Part shown: piece by piece, positions 9,772-18,632 of the stretch | Position numbering within the stretch: position 1 is the first letter of the stretch | How the letters are laid out: each line of letters begins with the position of its first letter | Assembly: GCA_905214675.1 (NCBI GenBank) | Contig: CAJMMS010000017.1 | Span: 1-32,602 of the forward strand | Reading direction: 5' to 3' | Length of the DNA stretch: 32,602 nucleotides | DNA from: an uncultured bacterium | GTDB taxonomy: Bacteria > Bacillota > Clostridia > Lachnospirales > Lachnospiraceae | Position numbers and translations under genes: made by a program | Notes under the pieces: model-generated | Database searches by the model: none | Told to the model about the DNA's origin: nothing | The model's input: only the letters and a program-made list of their open reading frames with translations

Positions 9772-10236
9772 ATGTCCAAACCTAAAATCGTTGTCCTGCG
9801 CATGAGAGAACTCATTTATACCGCCATTTTTGCAGTGCTTGTCATCACACTCCTGATTCTTCTGTTTCTGATGTTTCGTCCAAAAACGGTACAGACACCA
9901 GCATCTGAACCACCCGAAACCGAAAGCAGCACAACCCGTGTTTCTGCAAATCTTTATACTCCGGGCATATACACTTCCTCGATCACACTCTCTGACCGCT
10001 GTGCCGATGTGGAAGTTGCTGTAGATTCAGATAAAATCAGCCATATTCGTCTTATAAATCTTGGGGAATCGGTCACTACCGCTTTTCCGCTGGTAGAACC
10101 TTCACTGGATGAACTGTCCAGACAGATCTGTCAGACACAGTCCTTAGATGGGATCACTTGCTCCCGTGAGAATAAATATACTTCTGAAATGTTATTTCAG
10201 GCGATCAAAAACTCTCTGGCAAAAGCACGAAGGTAG
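9772..10236 (+). CDS. Membrane-anchored protein with a degenerate FMN-binding-like domain
   Basis: A 154-residue protein and the only convincing plus-strand gene here. Residues ~14-35 form one transmembrane helix after a basic N-terminus (N-in, so the rest faces outside). A Pro/Glu/Ser/Thr linker follows (~38-57), then a ~95-residue domain: YTPGIYTSSITL, VEVAVDSDKISHIRLINL, ESVTTAFPLVEPSL, and YTSEMLFQAIKNSLAKA. The order of elements (G-Y-T, V-V-D-I-I, E-T, then a final helix) resembles the FMN_bind domain of Rnf/Nqr proteins. The SGAT-type flavinylation motif is absent, with CSRENKYTS at the equivalent place, so covalent FMN binding is unlikely. A GGAAAC ribosome binding site precedes the ATG. 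An intrinsic terminator overlaps the stop codon. I believe similar hypothetical proteins occur in Lachnospiraceae. Function unknown. Confidence 0.75.
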   Translation: MSKPKIVVLRMRELIYTAIFAVLVITLLILLFLMFRPKTVQTPASEPPETESSTTRVSANLYTPGIYTSSITLSDRCADVEVAVDSDKISHIRLINLGESVTTAFPLVEPSLDELSRQICQTQSLDGITCSRENKYTSEMLFQAIKNSLAKARR

Positions 10237-10260
10237 GTGCTGCCACCGGCACCTCCTTCT
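10229..10260 (+). terminator. Intrinsic terminator overlapping the stop codon of the FMN-binding-like gene
   Basis: GAAGG-T-AGGTGC pairs with GCACCT-CCTTC around an 8-nt loop. This gives an 11-bp stem with one bulged T that belongs to the TAG stop codon. A moderately T-rich stretch (TTTGCTTTCC) follows. The reverse strand has CTTTTGCC on the other side, so it might also slow transcription leaving nadE. Confidence 0.6.
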
Positions 10261-10351
10261 TTGCTTTCCATATTTCAACGCTTTCTATATCTTACAGTAT
10301 ACAGAAAGTCTGTTCATATGTCAAATACTATTTTATTTTGCAACATATAAT

Positions 10352-12271
10352 TTATAAATCATCTAATTCGCGCTGCCACAGACGGACACAGGCGTCACTT
10401 GGCATACGCAGATCACCTCTTGGTGATACGGCAACGGAACCAACCTTCGGACCATCCGGAAGGCAGGAACGTTTAAACTGCTGTGCAAAAAATCTCCAGT
10501 AAAACTTCTTCAGCCACTTGAGGATGGTTTCCTCATCATAAACATCCTTAAAAGACTGTTTTGCAATCCGGTAAATCTTTGCCGGAGCATAGCCGAAGCG
10601 CAGTACATAATATAAAAAGAAATCATGCAGTTCATATGGTCCTACCAGATCCTCTGTTTTCTGGGAAATCCTACCATCCTCCGGAGGGAGCAGTTCCGGG
10701 CTGACCGGGGTATCCAGGATATCATACAAAACTTCTCCCAGATGACGGTCTTGGCAGGTATCTGCACAATAACGCACCAGATGACGCACCAGCGTCTTTG
10801 GAACAGAAGCATTGACTCCGTACATGGACATATGATCTCCGTTATAAGTTGCCCATCCAAGTGCAAGCTCAGACATGTCACCGGTTCCAATGACCATACC
10901 ACCATTTTTATTCGCAATATCCATCAATACCTGTGTGCGCTCTCTTGCCTGTCCGTTTTCGTAAGTAACGTCATGCGTCTGCATATCCTGCCCGATATCC
11001 AGAAAATGCTGCGTCACAGAAGCTTTGATATCCACTTCTTTCAGAGTAGCTCCAAGCCTTCTGGTCAGTTCACAGGCATTCTGATAAGTCCTGTCAGTGG
11101 TACCAAAACACGGCATCGTAACGGAGAGAATCTTTTCCCTTGCAATCCCCGCCATATCACAGGCTCTTGCCATCACCAGCAGTGCAAGCGTAGAATCCAG
11201 TCCTCCGGAAATACCTACAACCAGACTTTTTGCATTTGTATGCATCAGACGCTTTTTCAGTCCCATTGCCTGAATGGACAGGATCTCTTCACAACGTCTT
11301 TCCCTGTCATTCTTATCCTGCGGTACAAACGGTGCGCGTGCAAAGGTACGCTCCAGTTTTGTGTTGTCCAGGGTAAGGGAAAATTCTGTCCATTCATATT
11401 CTTCCTGCGCCGCAGGATAGGTTGTCATCCTTCTTCTCTCCGCACGGATCCGGTTGATATCCAGATCAGCCGTCACCATTCCATTCTCAAAACGTCCGGA
11501 TTCTGCAAGGATCGTTCCATTCTCTGCGACCAGGTTATGTGCTGCAAAAACAAGATCGGTCGTAGACTCGCCTTCTCCGGCATCTGCATAAATATAGCCA
11601 CATACCAGACGGGCTGACTGACCACTGACCAGATTTCTGCGATACCCGTCTTTTCCGGTAATTTCATCGCTTGCCGAAAGATTGACGATGATATCCGCTC
11701 CGGCAATCGCGTGCGAAATACTTGGCGGATCCGGCACCCAGAGATCCTCACAGATTTCTGCTGCAATGGTCAGTCCTTCTACCTGCGGACAGAAAAAAAT
11801 CTGCCGGATACCAAATGGAAGATATTCCTGATCGTCCACTCCTGGATATTCGATGTAATCGAGTTCTTCTTTTGCCGGTTCAAAATGGCGTCTCTCGTAA
11901 AATTCCGAATAATTTGGAAGATTTTTCTTTGGTACAAGACCAAGCACTTTTCCACGGTTCACTGCTGCTGCCACATTGTAAAGCTTTCCTTTCACTTCCC
12001 ATGGCAGTCCCACAAAGACCAGTGCATCGATTTCCCTGCTGCATATCCGGATCTTCTCCAGTGCCTCTTTTGCACCTTTTAACAGAACTTCCTGCCAGAA
12101 AAGATCCTCACAGGTATAGCCGGTGATACAAAGTTCCGGAAATACGATGATCTTACTGCCTTTTTGCGCCGCTTCTTTCATTTTGATACAGATCTGTTCT
12201 GCATTGTATTCGCAGTCTGCGACCCGGATATCCGGTGTAACAGCCGCAACTTTCACAAAACCATCCCTCAT
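10352..12271 (-). CDS. nadE: Glutamine-dependent NAD+ synthetase
   Basis: A 639-residue two-domain enzyme that makes NAD+ from deamido-NAD+, ATP and glutamine-derived ammonia, the last step of NAD synthesis. The N-terminal nitrilase-like glutaminase (about 1-290) shows the catalytic triad in context: Glu46 in FPELCITGY, Lys115/116 in VPKKNLPNY and Cys174 in EICEDLW. The C-terminal synthetase (about 330-639) has the ATP pyrophosphatase loop SGGLDS at 355-360. Length fits the long glutamine-dependent form. The start is supported by AAGGAGG upstream of ATG. It sits 27 bp after hslO and is the last gene of the probable operon that begins at 17200. No clear terminator was seen directly after the stop, other than the hairpin at 10229-10260 read in reverse. 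Confidence 0.95.
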   Translation of the reverse strand: MRDGFVKVAAVTPDIRVADCEYNAEQICIKMKEAAQKGSKIIVFPELCITGYTCEDLFWQEVLLKGAKEALEKIRICSREIDALVFVGLPWEVKGKLYNVAAAVNRGKVLGLVPKKNLPNYSEFYERRHFEPAKEELDYIEYPGVDDQEYLPFGIRQIFFCPQVEGLTIAAEICEDLWVPDPPSISHAIAGADIIVNLSASDEITGKDGYRRNLVSGQSARLVCGYIYADAGEGESTTDLVFAAHNLVAENGTILAESGRFENGMVTADLDINRIRAERRRMTTYPAAQEEYEWTEFSLTLDNTKLERTFARAPFVPQDKNDRERRCEEILSIQAMGLKKRLMHTNAKSLVVGISGGLDSTLALLVMARACDMAGIAREKILSVTMPCFGTTDRTYQNACELTRRLGATLKEVDIKASVTQHFLDIGQDMQTHDVTYENGQARERTQVLMDIANKNGGMVIGTGDMSELALGWATYNGDHMSMYGVNASVPKTLVRHLVRYCADTCQDRHLGEVLYDILDTPVSPELLPPEDGRISQKTEDLVGPYELHDFFLYYVLRFGYAPAKIYRIAKQSFKDVYDEETILKWLKKFYWRFFAQQFKRSCLPDGPKVGSVAVSPRGDLRMPSDACVRLWQRELDDL

Positions 12272-12298
12272 GCCTTTTTCGCCTCCTTGTCCTTCCGC

Positions 12299-13183
12299 TT
12301 AACGCTTCTTTGCCATTGCCAGGATTTTTTTCAGTTCCGGTATGTCAAACGTATAATGGGAGTTGCAGAAATGACAGTTCATTTCGATTGGTTCTCCATC
12401 CTGGATCATCTCTTCCAGATCTTTTTTCCCGATACTGATCAGTGCTTTTTCCATGCGCTCTTTGGAACAGTTGCAGGCAAAACGGGTTTCTGTCATTTCC
12501 ATGATCTCCAGGCCAAAATCCCCCAGCAGTTCCTTTAAAATATCTTCCGGTGTCATACCGGCATCCAGCATGGAAGTCACCGATTTCACACTGGAAAGTT
12601 TCTTTTCCAGTGCATCGATCACTTTTTCATCTGTAAACGGCATAAGCTGGATGATAAATCCTCCCGCCTGGCGTACCGTATTGTCATGGTTCATCAACAC
12701 GCCAAGTCCGACCGAAGATGCCACCTGCTCGGAAGTTGCAAAATAATACGTAAGATCTTCTGCTATTTCACCAGTCTGCAATCCAACCTGTCCGACATAC
12801 GGTTCTTTCATACCCATATCTTTGATCACGTTGAGGATCCCGTTTCCGACTGCTCCTCCTACATCCAGTTTTCCCTGTGGATTTGGCGGCAGCATCACCT
12901 GCGGGTTTCCGGAAAAACCTTTGACATTGCCCTTTGCATCTGCCGTCACCGTCATCCCGCGCAGCAGCCCGTCCCCTTTGATCTGCAGGGTCAGAAGATC
13001 TTTCTCTCCTTTCATCATAGCACCCATCATGGCACCTGCCGTCATCAGACGTCCAAGTGCCGCACAGGCAACCGGACTTTCTTCGTGAACTCTTCTTGCG
13101 TATTCTGTCATTTCTTTTGTTGTGGCTGCAAATGCGCGGATCTGACTGTCCGCCGCAGTGGCTCTCACAATATAATCTGCCAT
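12299..13183 (-). CDS. hslO: Redox-regulated chaperone Hsp33
   Basis: A 294-residue cytosolic holdase activated by oxidation. The N-terminal domain begins MADYIVRATAADSQIRAFAATT, continues with the ARRVHEESPVACAALGRLM segment, and has LQIKGDGLLRGM. The C-terminal zinc site is intact: Cys237 and Cys239 (CNC), then Cys270 and Cys273 (CHFC). These are the four redox-switch cysteines of Hsp33. I chose the ATG at 13183 because GAGAGGA lies 7 nt before it; an upstream in-frame ATG at 13204 has no ribosome binding site. It lies 26 bp after the methyltransferase gene and 27 bp before nadE, so it is probably cotranscribed with both. Confidence 0.95.
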   Translation of the reverse strand: MADYIVRATAADSQIRAFAATTKEMTEYARRVHEESPVACAALGRLMTAGAMMGAMMKGEKDLLTLQIKGDGLLRGMTVTADAKGNVKGFSGNPQVMLPPNPQGKLDVGGAVGNGILNVIKDMGMKEPYVGQVGLQTGEIAEDLTYYFATSEQVASSVGLGVLMNHDNTVRQAGGFIIQLMPFTDEKVIDALEKKLSSVKSVTSMLDAGMTPEDILKELLGDFGLEIMEMTETRFACNCSKERMEKALISIGKKDLEEMIQDGEPIEMNCHFCNSHYTFDIPELKKILAMAKKR

Positions 13184-13209
13184 TGTTTTTTCCTCTCTGT
13201 GCATATTTT

Positions 13210-13986
13210 TTATTTTTGTTTCTGCTTGCCTTTTTCTCTTGCGATCACATAGATCCGTTCACTGTCCTTCCTGACCGGCTCTCTTGTAAAAGCATCGTAT
13301 GCGGCGATAAATTCCATCCCGGACTGCCTGATCAGCTCTTTTACGGTTTCTAAACTATATGCTCTCTGATAATGTGTCTCCTGAAATTTCTGATAAAATT
13401 CGCCCTCTGTCCGGGCAAAGATCGTCAGATCGTACTCATTGACCTGTTCTTCCTCATACCAGGTATTTTCCCATATAAAGCTTGCATCCTCCCGGTTCTC
13501 CGCAATCGTTGCATCTCCGATCAGTTCCCGGTACTTATAAGGTGTGTTCAGATCAAAAATGAAAATTCCTTCCGGATCCAGATAATTGTTGACCAGACGC
13601 AATGTCTGCAGGAAATCTGCTTCCTGCGGCAGGTAATTCATGGAATCGCAGATACTGATGACTGCCCTCACGGTCCCGTACAGTTCAAATTCCCGCATAT
13701 CCTGTAAAAGATAAAGGATTTCATTTTTCGACTGTTCCCGTTTTTCCATGGCGATATCCAGCATATCTGCCGACAGATCGACACCGATCATATCGTAGCC
13801 GGCATCGGAAAGAAGTTCTGTCAGACTTCCCGTTCCACAGCCAAGATCCAGCACCAGTCCATCATCAATCCCATATTCCTTCAGAAGAGACTGCACATAT
13901 TCGCTCCATTTTTCATAAGGGACATTATCCATGAACTTATCATAGACGTAAGCAAAACTTCCATAGATTTCGTAATCTTCGTTCAT
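13210..13986 (-). CDS. Class I SAM-dependent methyltransferase (YqeM-like)
   Basis: A 258-residue soluble protein with a Rossmann methyltransferase core. Motif I is VLDLGCGTG (residues 45-53), followed by the acidic end of strand 2 in GVDLS and by LQDMREF. The later sequence CDSMNYLP and the ETHYQRAYSLE segment closely resemble Bacillus YqeM-type proteins as I recall them. The substrate is unknown. hisC's TAA stop lies just before the ATG, and the ribosome binding site GAGAGGGA is inside the end of hisC, which points to translational coupling. Nothing in the neighbours defines the target. Confidence 0.85.
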   Translation of the reverse strand: MNEDYEIYGSFAYVYDKFMDNVPYEKWSEYVQSLLKEYGIDDGLVLDLGCGTGSLTELLSDAGYDMIGVDLSADMLDIAMEKREQSKNEILYLLQDMREFELYGTVRAVISICDSMNYLPQEADFLQTLRLVNNYLDPEGIFIFDLNTPYKYRELIGDATIAENREDASFIWENTWYEEEQVNEYDLTIFARTEGEFYQKFQETHYQRAYSLETVKELIRQSGMEFIAAYDAFTREPVRKDSERIYVIAREKGKQKQK

Positions 13987-13987
13987 A

Positions 13988-15052
13988 TTATTCCCTCTCC
14001 GAAAGATATTTTCTCAGAAATGCCACAAAAGTATCCATTTCTTCATCCGTTCCGATCGTGACGCGCAGATAATTATCAATACGTGGCTTGTTAAAATAGC
14101 GCACATAGATCTTTTTGATCTTCAGTGCTTCAAACAATTCTCTTGCTGCCACTTTTTCATGTGTGATAAACAAAAAGTTTGCCTGGGAATCCCCAAATGT
14201 AAATCCAAGTTCTGCAAGTTCTTCTTTGATACGTTCTCTTGTTGCAATGATCTTCGCTCTGGTCTGCTCAAAATAGGCACGGTCTTTCAGCGCTTCCCTG
14301 CCGATCAGCAGGGACGGATAGTTCATAGTATAAGAATTGAACGAATATTTTACATCATTCAGATATTTGATCAACTGCTTATTTCCAAATGCATAGCCAA
14401 TACGCATCCCTGCCAGAGAACGTGATTTCGAAAACGTCTGCACTACAAGCAGATTATCATAACGACCGATCAGTTCCAGTGCCGAACGTCCGCCAAAATC
14501 AATATAAGCTTCATCAACGATCACGATCACATCCTGGTTGTGTTTCAGGATATCTTCGATATCAGAAAGATCCTGTGCAATACCGGTCGGTGCGTTCGGA
14601 TTTGGAAAGATCACACCGCCGTTTGCACGGTAATAATCTTCTTTTACAATATGAAAATCCTCATCCAGTGGCTGGCACTCATATGGAATGCGAAATACAT
14701 CTGCCCATACATCATAGAAAGAATAGGTGATGTCCGGAAAAAAGATCGGACGATCTGCGTTAAAGAACGTCAAAAAACACATTGCCAGCACATCGTCAGA
14801 ACCTACACCGACAAACACCTGATCCTTATCCAGGTTGTAAAACTGTGCCAGTTCACTTACCAGTGCATCTGCAGCCGGATCCGGATAAAGCCGCATTTTC
14901 CGGTCATCCAGACTTTCGATCGCTTTTAGCACTCCCGGTGCCGGTGGATACGGGTTTTCATTGGTATTTAATTTGATCATGCCGATCTGGTTTGGCTGTT
15001 CTCCCGGAACATACGGTACTACTTTTCTGATATTTTTTTCCCAGGCTTTCAT
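13988..15052 (-). CDS. hisC: Histidinol-phosphate aminotransferase
   Basis: A 354-residue PLP enzyme of fold type I that converts imidazole-acetol phosphate and glutamate to histidinol phosphate and 2-oxoglutarate. Seen: KLNTNENPYPPAP near the start (substrate-binding region), FPNPNAPTG (149-157), the PLP-binding VDEAYIDF (179-186), Lys209 in TFSKSRSLAGMRIGYAFG, and the C-terminal YLRVTIGTDEE. The ATG at 15052 is chosen because GAGGAGG lies 8 nt upstream; a GTG at 15094 would add 14 residues but lacks a ribosome binding site. No other histidine genes are present, so it is a detached copy. HisC family members can also act on aromatic amino acids, so the physiological substrate is not certain. 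Confidence 0.88.
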   Translation of the reverse strand: MKAWEKNIRKVVPYVPGEQPNQIGMIKLNTNENPYPPAPGVLKAIESLDDRKMRLYPDPAADALVSELAQFYNLDKDQVFVGVGSDDVLAMCFLTFFNADRPIFFPDITYSFYDVWADVFRIPYECQPLDEDFHIVKEDYYRANGGVIFPNPNAPTGIAQDLSDIEDILKHNQDVIVIVDEAYIDFGGRSALELIGRYDNLLVVQTFSKSRSLAGMRIGYAFGNKQLIKYLNDVKYSFNSYTMNYPSLLIGREALKDRAYFEQTRAKIIATRERIKEELAELGFTFGDSQANFLFITHEKVAARELFEALKIKKIYVRYFNKPRIDNYLRVTIGTDEEMDTFVAFLRKYLSERE

Positions 15053-15105
15053 TCTTATATCCTCCTCATCCGTATGGTATCTTTGGACACCCACATCATT
15101 TACGT

Positions 15106-16296
15106 TTATTTCTTCGAATAATTTTTCATCAGTTCTTCAAACTTCGGCAATGCGTTTACGATCGTTTCATAAGAAACACAGTATGCCAGCCTTACATATC
15201 CCGGACACGCAAAAGAACTTCCCGGAACCAGAAGCAGATGGTACTCTTTTGCTTTCTGACAGAATTCTTTTTCGTCTGCAACCGGTGATTTGACGAACAG
15301 ATAAAAAGCCCCTTCTGGTTTGATGCAGGTAAGTCCTGCTTTCAAAAGTCCATTATACAGTGTCTCACGGTTACGGTTGTAATACGCAAGATCCACCTTT
15401 GCGTCCAGACACTTTGCGATCACACGCTGGAACAGAGACGGCGCATTGACATAGCCCAGAATACGGTTGGCAACGGCTGCTGCTGCAATGATATCTTCTG
15501 CATCATCCAGTTCATCCGGCATGACCAGATAGCCGATACGTTCTCCTGGAAGCGACAGGGATTTGCTGAAAGAATATCCAACAATCGTATTGCGGTAATA
15601 TTTTGTCAGATACGGAACTTCTACGCCATCGTAAGCCAGTTCACGGTATGGTTCATCCGAGACAAGATAAATACTTGTCCCAAATTCTTTCTGTTTTTCT
15701 TCCAGAATTGCTGCCATTTTTTTGATGGTTTCTTCCGAGTAAACAACTCCGGTCGGATTGTTCGGGGTATTGACGATGACTGCTTTCGTCTTTTCACTCA
15801 ACATCTGTTCAAAAGCTTCCAGATTTGGCTGAAAGGTCTCCGTATCCGGAGCTACTTCTTTTAAAATGCCGTCATAATTGGTCACATAGGCACGGTATTC
15901 GCCAAAATAAGGAGCAAAGGTCAGTACTTCATCTCCCGGATTCAATAAGGTTTTCATCAGGACATTCATACCTCCGGCCGCACCAACCGTCATTAAAATA
16001 TTTTCTTTGTGAAAGGATGTTCCAAACCTCTTATTGAGTGAATCTGCAACCGCCGCTCTGACATCCTCATATCCTGCATTGTTCATATATCCATGTACCA
16101 TCAGCGCATCTTCTTTTTCCAGGATTTCCTGGATTGCTTCTTTTACTTCAGAAGGCGCCGGTACATTTGGGTTGCCCAGGCTGAAATCATATACATTTTC
16201 TGCTCCAAACTGGTCTGCCATTTTTTTTCCTTCTTCAAACATGGCACGGATTGCGGAGCCATTCTCCACATATCCCTTCATCTTTTCTGAAATCAT
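15106..16296 (-). CDS. Class I/II PLP-dependent aminotransferase (aspartate-aminotransferase type)
   Basis: A 396-residue fold-type I aminotransferase. Seen: YDFSLGNPNVPAP (36-48), GYMNNAGYEDVR (69-80), NTPNNPTGVVY (176-186), SDEPYREL (213-220) with the Asp and Tyr that hold the cofactor, Lys245 in YSFSKSLSLPGERIGY, and a closing YVRLAYCVS. Such enzymes transfer amino groups among aspartate, glutamate, alanine or aromatic amino acids; specificity cannot be read from sequence. The ribosome binding site AAAGGGG overlaps the last codons of the upstream gene, suggesting coupling. It is followed by hisC 53 bp later, so two aminotransferases sit side by side. Confidence 0.88.
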   Translation of the reverse strand: MISEKMKGYVENGSAIRAMFEEGKKMADQFGAENVYDFSLGNPNVPAPSEVKEAIQEILEKEDALMVHGYMNNAGYEDVRAAVADSLNKRFGTSFHKENILMTVGAAGGMNVLMKTLLNPGDEVLTFAPYFGEYRAYVTNYDGILKEVAPDTETFQPNLEAFEQMLSEKTKAVIVNTPNNPTGVVYSEETIKKMAAILEEKQKEFGTSIYLVSDEPYRELAYDGVEVPYLTKYYRNTIVGYSFSKSLSLPGERIGYLVMPDELDDAEDIIAAAAVANRILGYVNAPSLFQRVIAKCLDAKVDLAYYNRNRETLYNGLLKAGLTCIKPEGAFYLFVKSPVADEKEFCQKAKEYHLLLVPGSSFACPGYVRLAYCVSYETIVNALPKFEELMKNYSKK

Positions 16297-16300
16297 GCTG

Positions 16301-17200
16301 TTATTCCCCTTTCTCTGTCACAATGCCTTTTTCTACCATAAAAACCGGATGGTAGGATTCTTTGGCACTTCGTAATCCTTCTTCTCCCATATCTTCCTCC
16401 CGGTTGACATAGGAAAATCCCTGCATCTCATGTTGCACGAACTGCTGGTTGATCATCGGATAAGCCCCCGGAACATCGGCAAATGCTTTTTCAATGTGCA
16501 CGACAAAGGTATCTTCTGTCACCGGTTCGCCGATGGAAAAAGCCACGATCTCTCCTTCTGCCCGGATCAGACCACCTTTCAGGTTCAGTTCTTTGTACAG
16601 GCGCAGAGAATTTAATGTCACACACATCTCACTGTTTTTTTCCGGATCTTCCTCACAGCCATTTTTGTTTCTCCATTTCAGTGCCATCTGGAAACATGCT
16701 TCCACATTGGAATCATCTATGGTTTCATATTGCCACTGCGGATACAGCTTTTTAAATTTATTGGTATGGTTTTTCTTTCCATGATATTTCTTTCCGGACA
16801 ACTTTGCAAGCTTTTCTGCTTCATAAACATAATCCGCATAATCTCTGCGATATTCAATCTGAAATCTTCCCGGATAAACTGCCTCCAAAAGTGCAAACTG
16901 CTCCGGTGTTACATTATGCATCTGAAACTTACGCCCCTTTTCCATACTATATGCATACAGGGCATCTACCGCTTCTTTCAGGTGCTCTGGTTCTCCCATC
17001 GGAAATCCATACGAAAGATAATCTCCTTCTTCGCTTTTCGTCAGAAGCATGCCATGTTCTGCGACTGCCGTCACTGCATAAAACCTTGACCACAGATACA
17101 GATTTGCAAAAGTACATTCACAGCTTCTGCACTGCTGTTTCACCATATAAGACTTGTATTCTGCCTGATCTTCCAACTCTACTTTTTTAAAATTTATCAT
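16301..17200 (-). CDS. DUF2156 / phosphatidylglycerol lysyltransferase-like (GNAT-fold) protein
   Basis: A 299-residue soluble protein with no membrane segment. Seen: MINFKKVELEDQAEYKSYM, CECTFANLYLWS (about 28-39), RDYADYVYEAEKLAKLSGKKYHGKKNH, GGLIRAEGEIVAFSIGEP, and YVNREEDMGEEGLRSAKESYHP near the end. This layout is that of the DUF2156 family, which shares the double-GNAT fold of the MprF catalytic domain. That domain moves an amino acid from tRNA to lipid. Here the substrate and reaction are unproven, because the membrane flippase half of MprF is absent. It is the first gene of the probable operon running to nadE and begins just after the glmM terminator. Its own promoter is not obvious, so readthrough may contribute. 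Confidence 0.8.
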   Translation of the reverse strand: MINFKKVELEDQAEYKSYMVKQQCRSCECTFANLYLWSRFYAVTAVAEHGMLLTKSEEGDYLSYGFPMGEPEHLKEAVDALYAYSMEKGRKFQMHNVTPEQFALLEAVYPGRFQIEYRRDYADYVYEAEKLAKLSGKKYHGKKNHTNKFKKLYPQWQYETIDDSNVEACFQMALKWRNKNGCEEDPEKNSEMCVTLNSLRLYKELNLKGGLIRAEGEIVAFSIGEPVTEDTFVVHIEKAFADVPGAYPMINQQFVQHEMQGFSYVNREEDMGEEGLRSAKESYHPVFMVEKGIVTEKGE

Positions 17201-17213
17201 ATTTGCTTTTACT

Positions 17214-17252
17214 CCAAGAGAAAAGCTGCCCTTTTATGAGAAAAGGACAGCC
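17214..17252 (-). terminator. Intrinsic terminator after glmM
   Basis: On the minus strand GCTGTCCTTTT pairs with AAAAGGGCAGC (one mismatch) around CTCAT, at 17225-17251, and is followed by TTTTCTC. It lies 13 bp after the glmM stop and just before the DUF2156 gene, dividing the two transcription units. Confidence 0.8.
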
Positions 17253-17263
17253 CATACATTTTT

Positions 17264-18610
17264 CTATTCTACAACCAGTCCCTGTGCTTTCATAACATCT
17301 ACGACCTGATCTACATATTTTTCACAAAGTGCATCTTCTGCTGCTTCTACCATGACACGGATCAGAGGCTCGGTTCCACTTTCACGAACCAGGATACGTC
17401 CCTCATCTCCGAGCGCCTGTGCAACTGCATCCACTGCTTTCTGGACTTCCGGATTTTCTCTTGCCGTTTTCTTATCTGCCACACGTACATTTTTCAGAAG
17501 CTGCGGATAAATCTTTACTTCTCCTGCCAGTGTCGCAAGGCTCTGTTTTTTCTCTGTGAGGACCTCCATCACCATCAGAGAAGTCAGGATGCCGTCACCG
17601 GTTGTTGCATGTTTGCTGAAAATGATATGACCGGACTGTTCTCCTCCAAGGCAGTGTCCGTTCTGCGTCATATTTTCGTACACATATTTGTCACCTACTG
17701 CTGTCTTTTCGTAATGAATACCGGCTCTATCACAGGCTTTATACAGTCCCAGGTTTGACATGACGGTAGTAACGATCGTATCATTTTTCAGTCTGCCCTG
17801 CTCTTTCAGATATTTTCCGCATACATATAAGATCAGATCTCCATCAATAACATTGCCATTTTCATCGACGGCTATACAACGGTCTGCGTCACCATCATAT
17901 GCAAATCCCACATCCAGACCTTTTTCTTTTACATACTCCTGTAAAACATGGATATGTGTTGATCCACAGTCGGTGTTGATATTGGTGCCATTTGGCTCGT
18001 TGTTGATCACGTAAGTTTTTGCTCCCAGCGCATCAAAGACACTCTTTGCGATCGCAGAAGAACTTCCGTTTGAGCAGTCCAGACCAATGCGGTAATTCTT
18101 GAAAGATCTTGTCGCCAGAGAGATCAGATAACCGATGTAACGGTTTCTTCCTGCAACAAAATCTACTGTACGCCCGATATTTTCTTTGGTTGCCAGAGGG
18201 ATCTCACCGCTCTCGCCGTCAATATATGCTTCAATCTTTGCTTCCACCTCAGCTTCTAACTTGCAGCCTGCACCGTTAATCACCTTGATCCCGTTATCAT
18301 AAAACGGATTGTGGCTTGCAGAGATCATGATTCCACAGTCAAATCCTTCTGTGCGCACTACATAAGAAACGCTCGGTGTCGTTGTCACATGCAGCAGATA
18401 AGCATCGGCTCCGGATGCTGTCAGTCCGGCTACCAGCGCATATTCAAACATATAACTGCTGCGTCTGGTGTCTTTTCCGATCACGATCCGTGCTTTGTGT
18501 TCCTGACCATAATACCAGCCAAGAAAACGTCCTACCTTAAATGCATGTTCTACCGTCAGATTTACATTTGCCTCTCCTCGAAAACCGTCTGTTCCAAAAT
18601 ACTTACCCAT
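17264..18610 (-). CDS. glmM: Phosphoglucosamine mutase
   Basis: A 448-residue cytosolic enzyme that interconverts glucosamine-6-phosphate and glucosamine-1-phosphate on the way to UDP-GlcNAc and peptidoglycan. It begins MGKYFGTDGFRGEAN. The active-site serine loop is SASHNPFYDNG with Ser99. The metal loop is DGDADR. The sugar loop is LGGEQSGH, and the phosphate-binding loop is RESGTEPLIRVMVEA near the C-terminus. SASHNP and GEQSG distinguish it from phosphoglucomutase. It lies 22 bp after prfA and ends the yqhQ-like / prmC / prfA / glmM run at a strong terminator. Length is normal. Confidence 0.97.
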   Translation of the reverse strand: MGKYFGTDGFRGEANVNLTVEHAFKVGRFLGWYYGQEHKARIVIGKDTRRSSYMFEYALVAGLTASGADAYLLHVTTTPSVSYVVRTEGFDCGIMISASHNPFYDNGIKVINGAGCKLEAEVEAKIEAYIDGESGEIPLATKENIGRTVDFVAGRNRYIGYLISLATRSFKNYRIGLDCSNGSSSAIAKSVFDALGAKTYVINNEPNGTNINTDCGSTHIHVLQEYVKEKGLDVGFAYDGDADRCIAVDENGNVIDGDLILYVCGKYLKEQGRLKNDTIVTTVMSNLGLYKACDRAGIHYEKTAVGDKYVYENMTQNGHCLGGEQSGHIIFSKHATTGDGILTSLMVMEVLTEKKQSLATLAGEVKIYPQLLKNVRVADKKTARENPEVQKAVDAVAQALGDEGRILVRESGTEPLIRVMVEAAEDALCEKYVDQVVDVMKAQGLVVE

Positions 18611-18632
18611 AATACAAACCTCACTTCCCTTT

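Noticed and set aside
10625..11617. 330-codon plus-strand frame opposite nadE
   Set aside because: Antisense to a gene whose catalytic motifs are intact; low-complexity composition and no ribosome binding site.
13184..13204. Upstream ATG start for hslO
   Set aside because: No ribosome binding site before it, and the site for the ATG at 13183 lies within the added codons.
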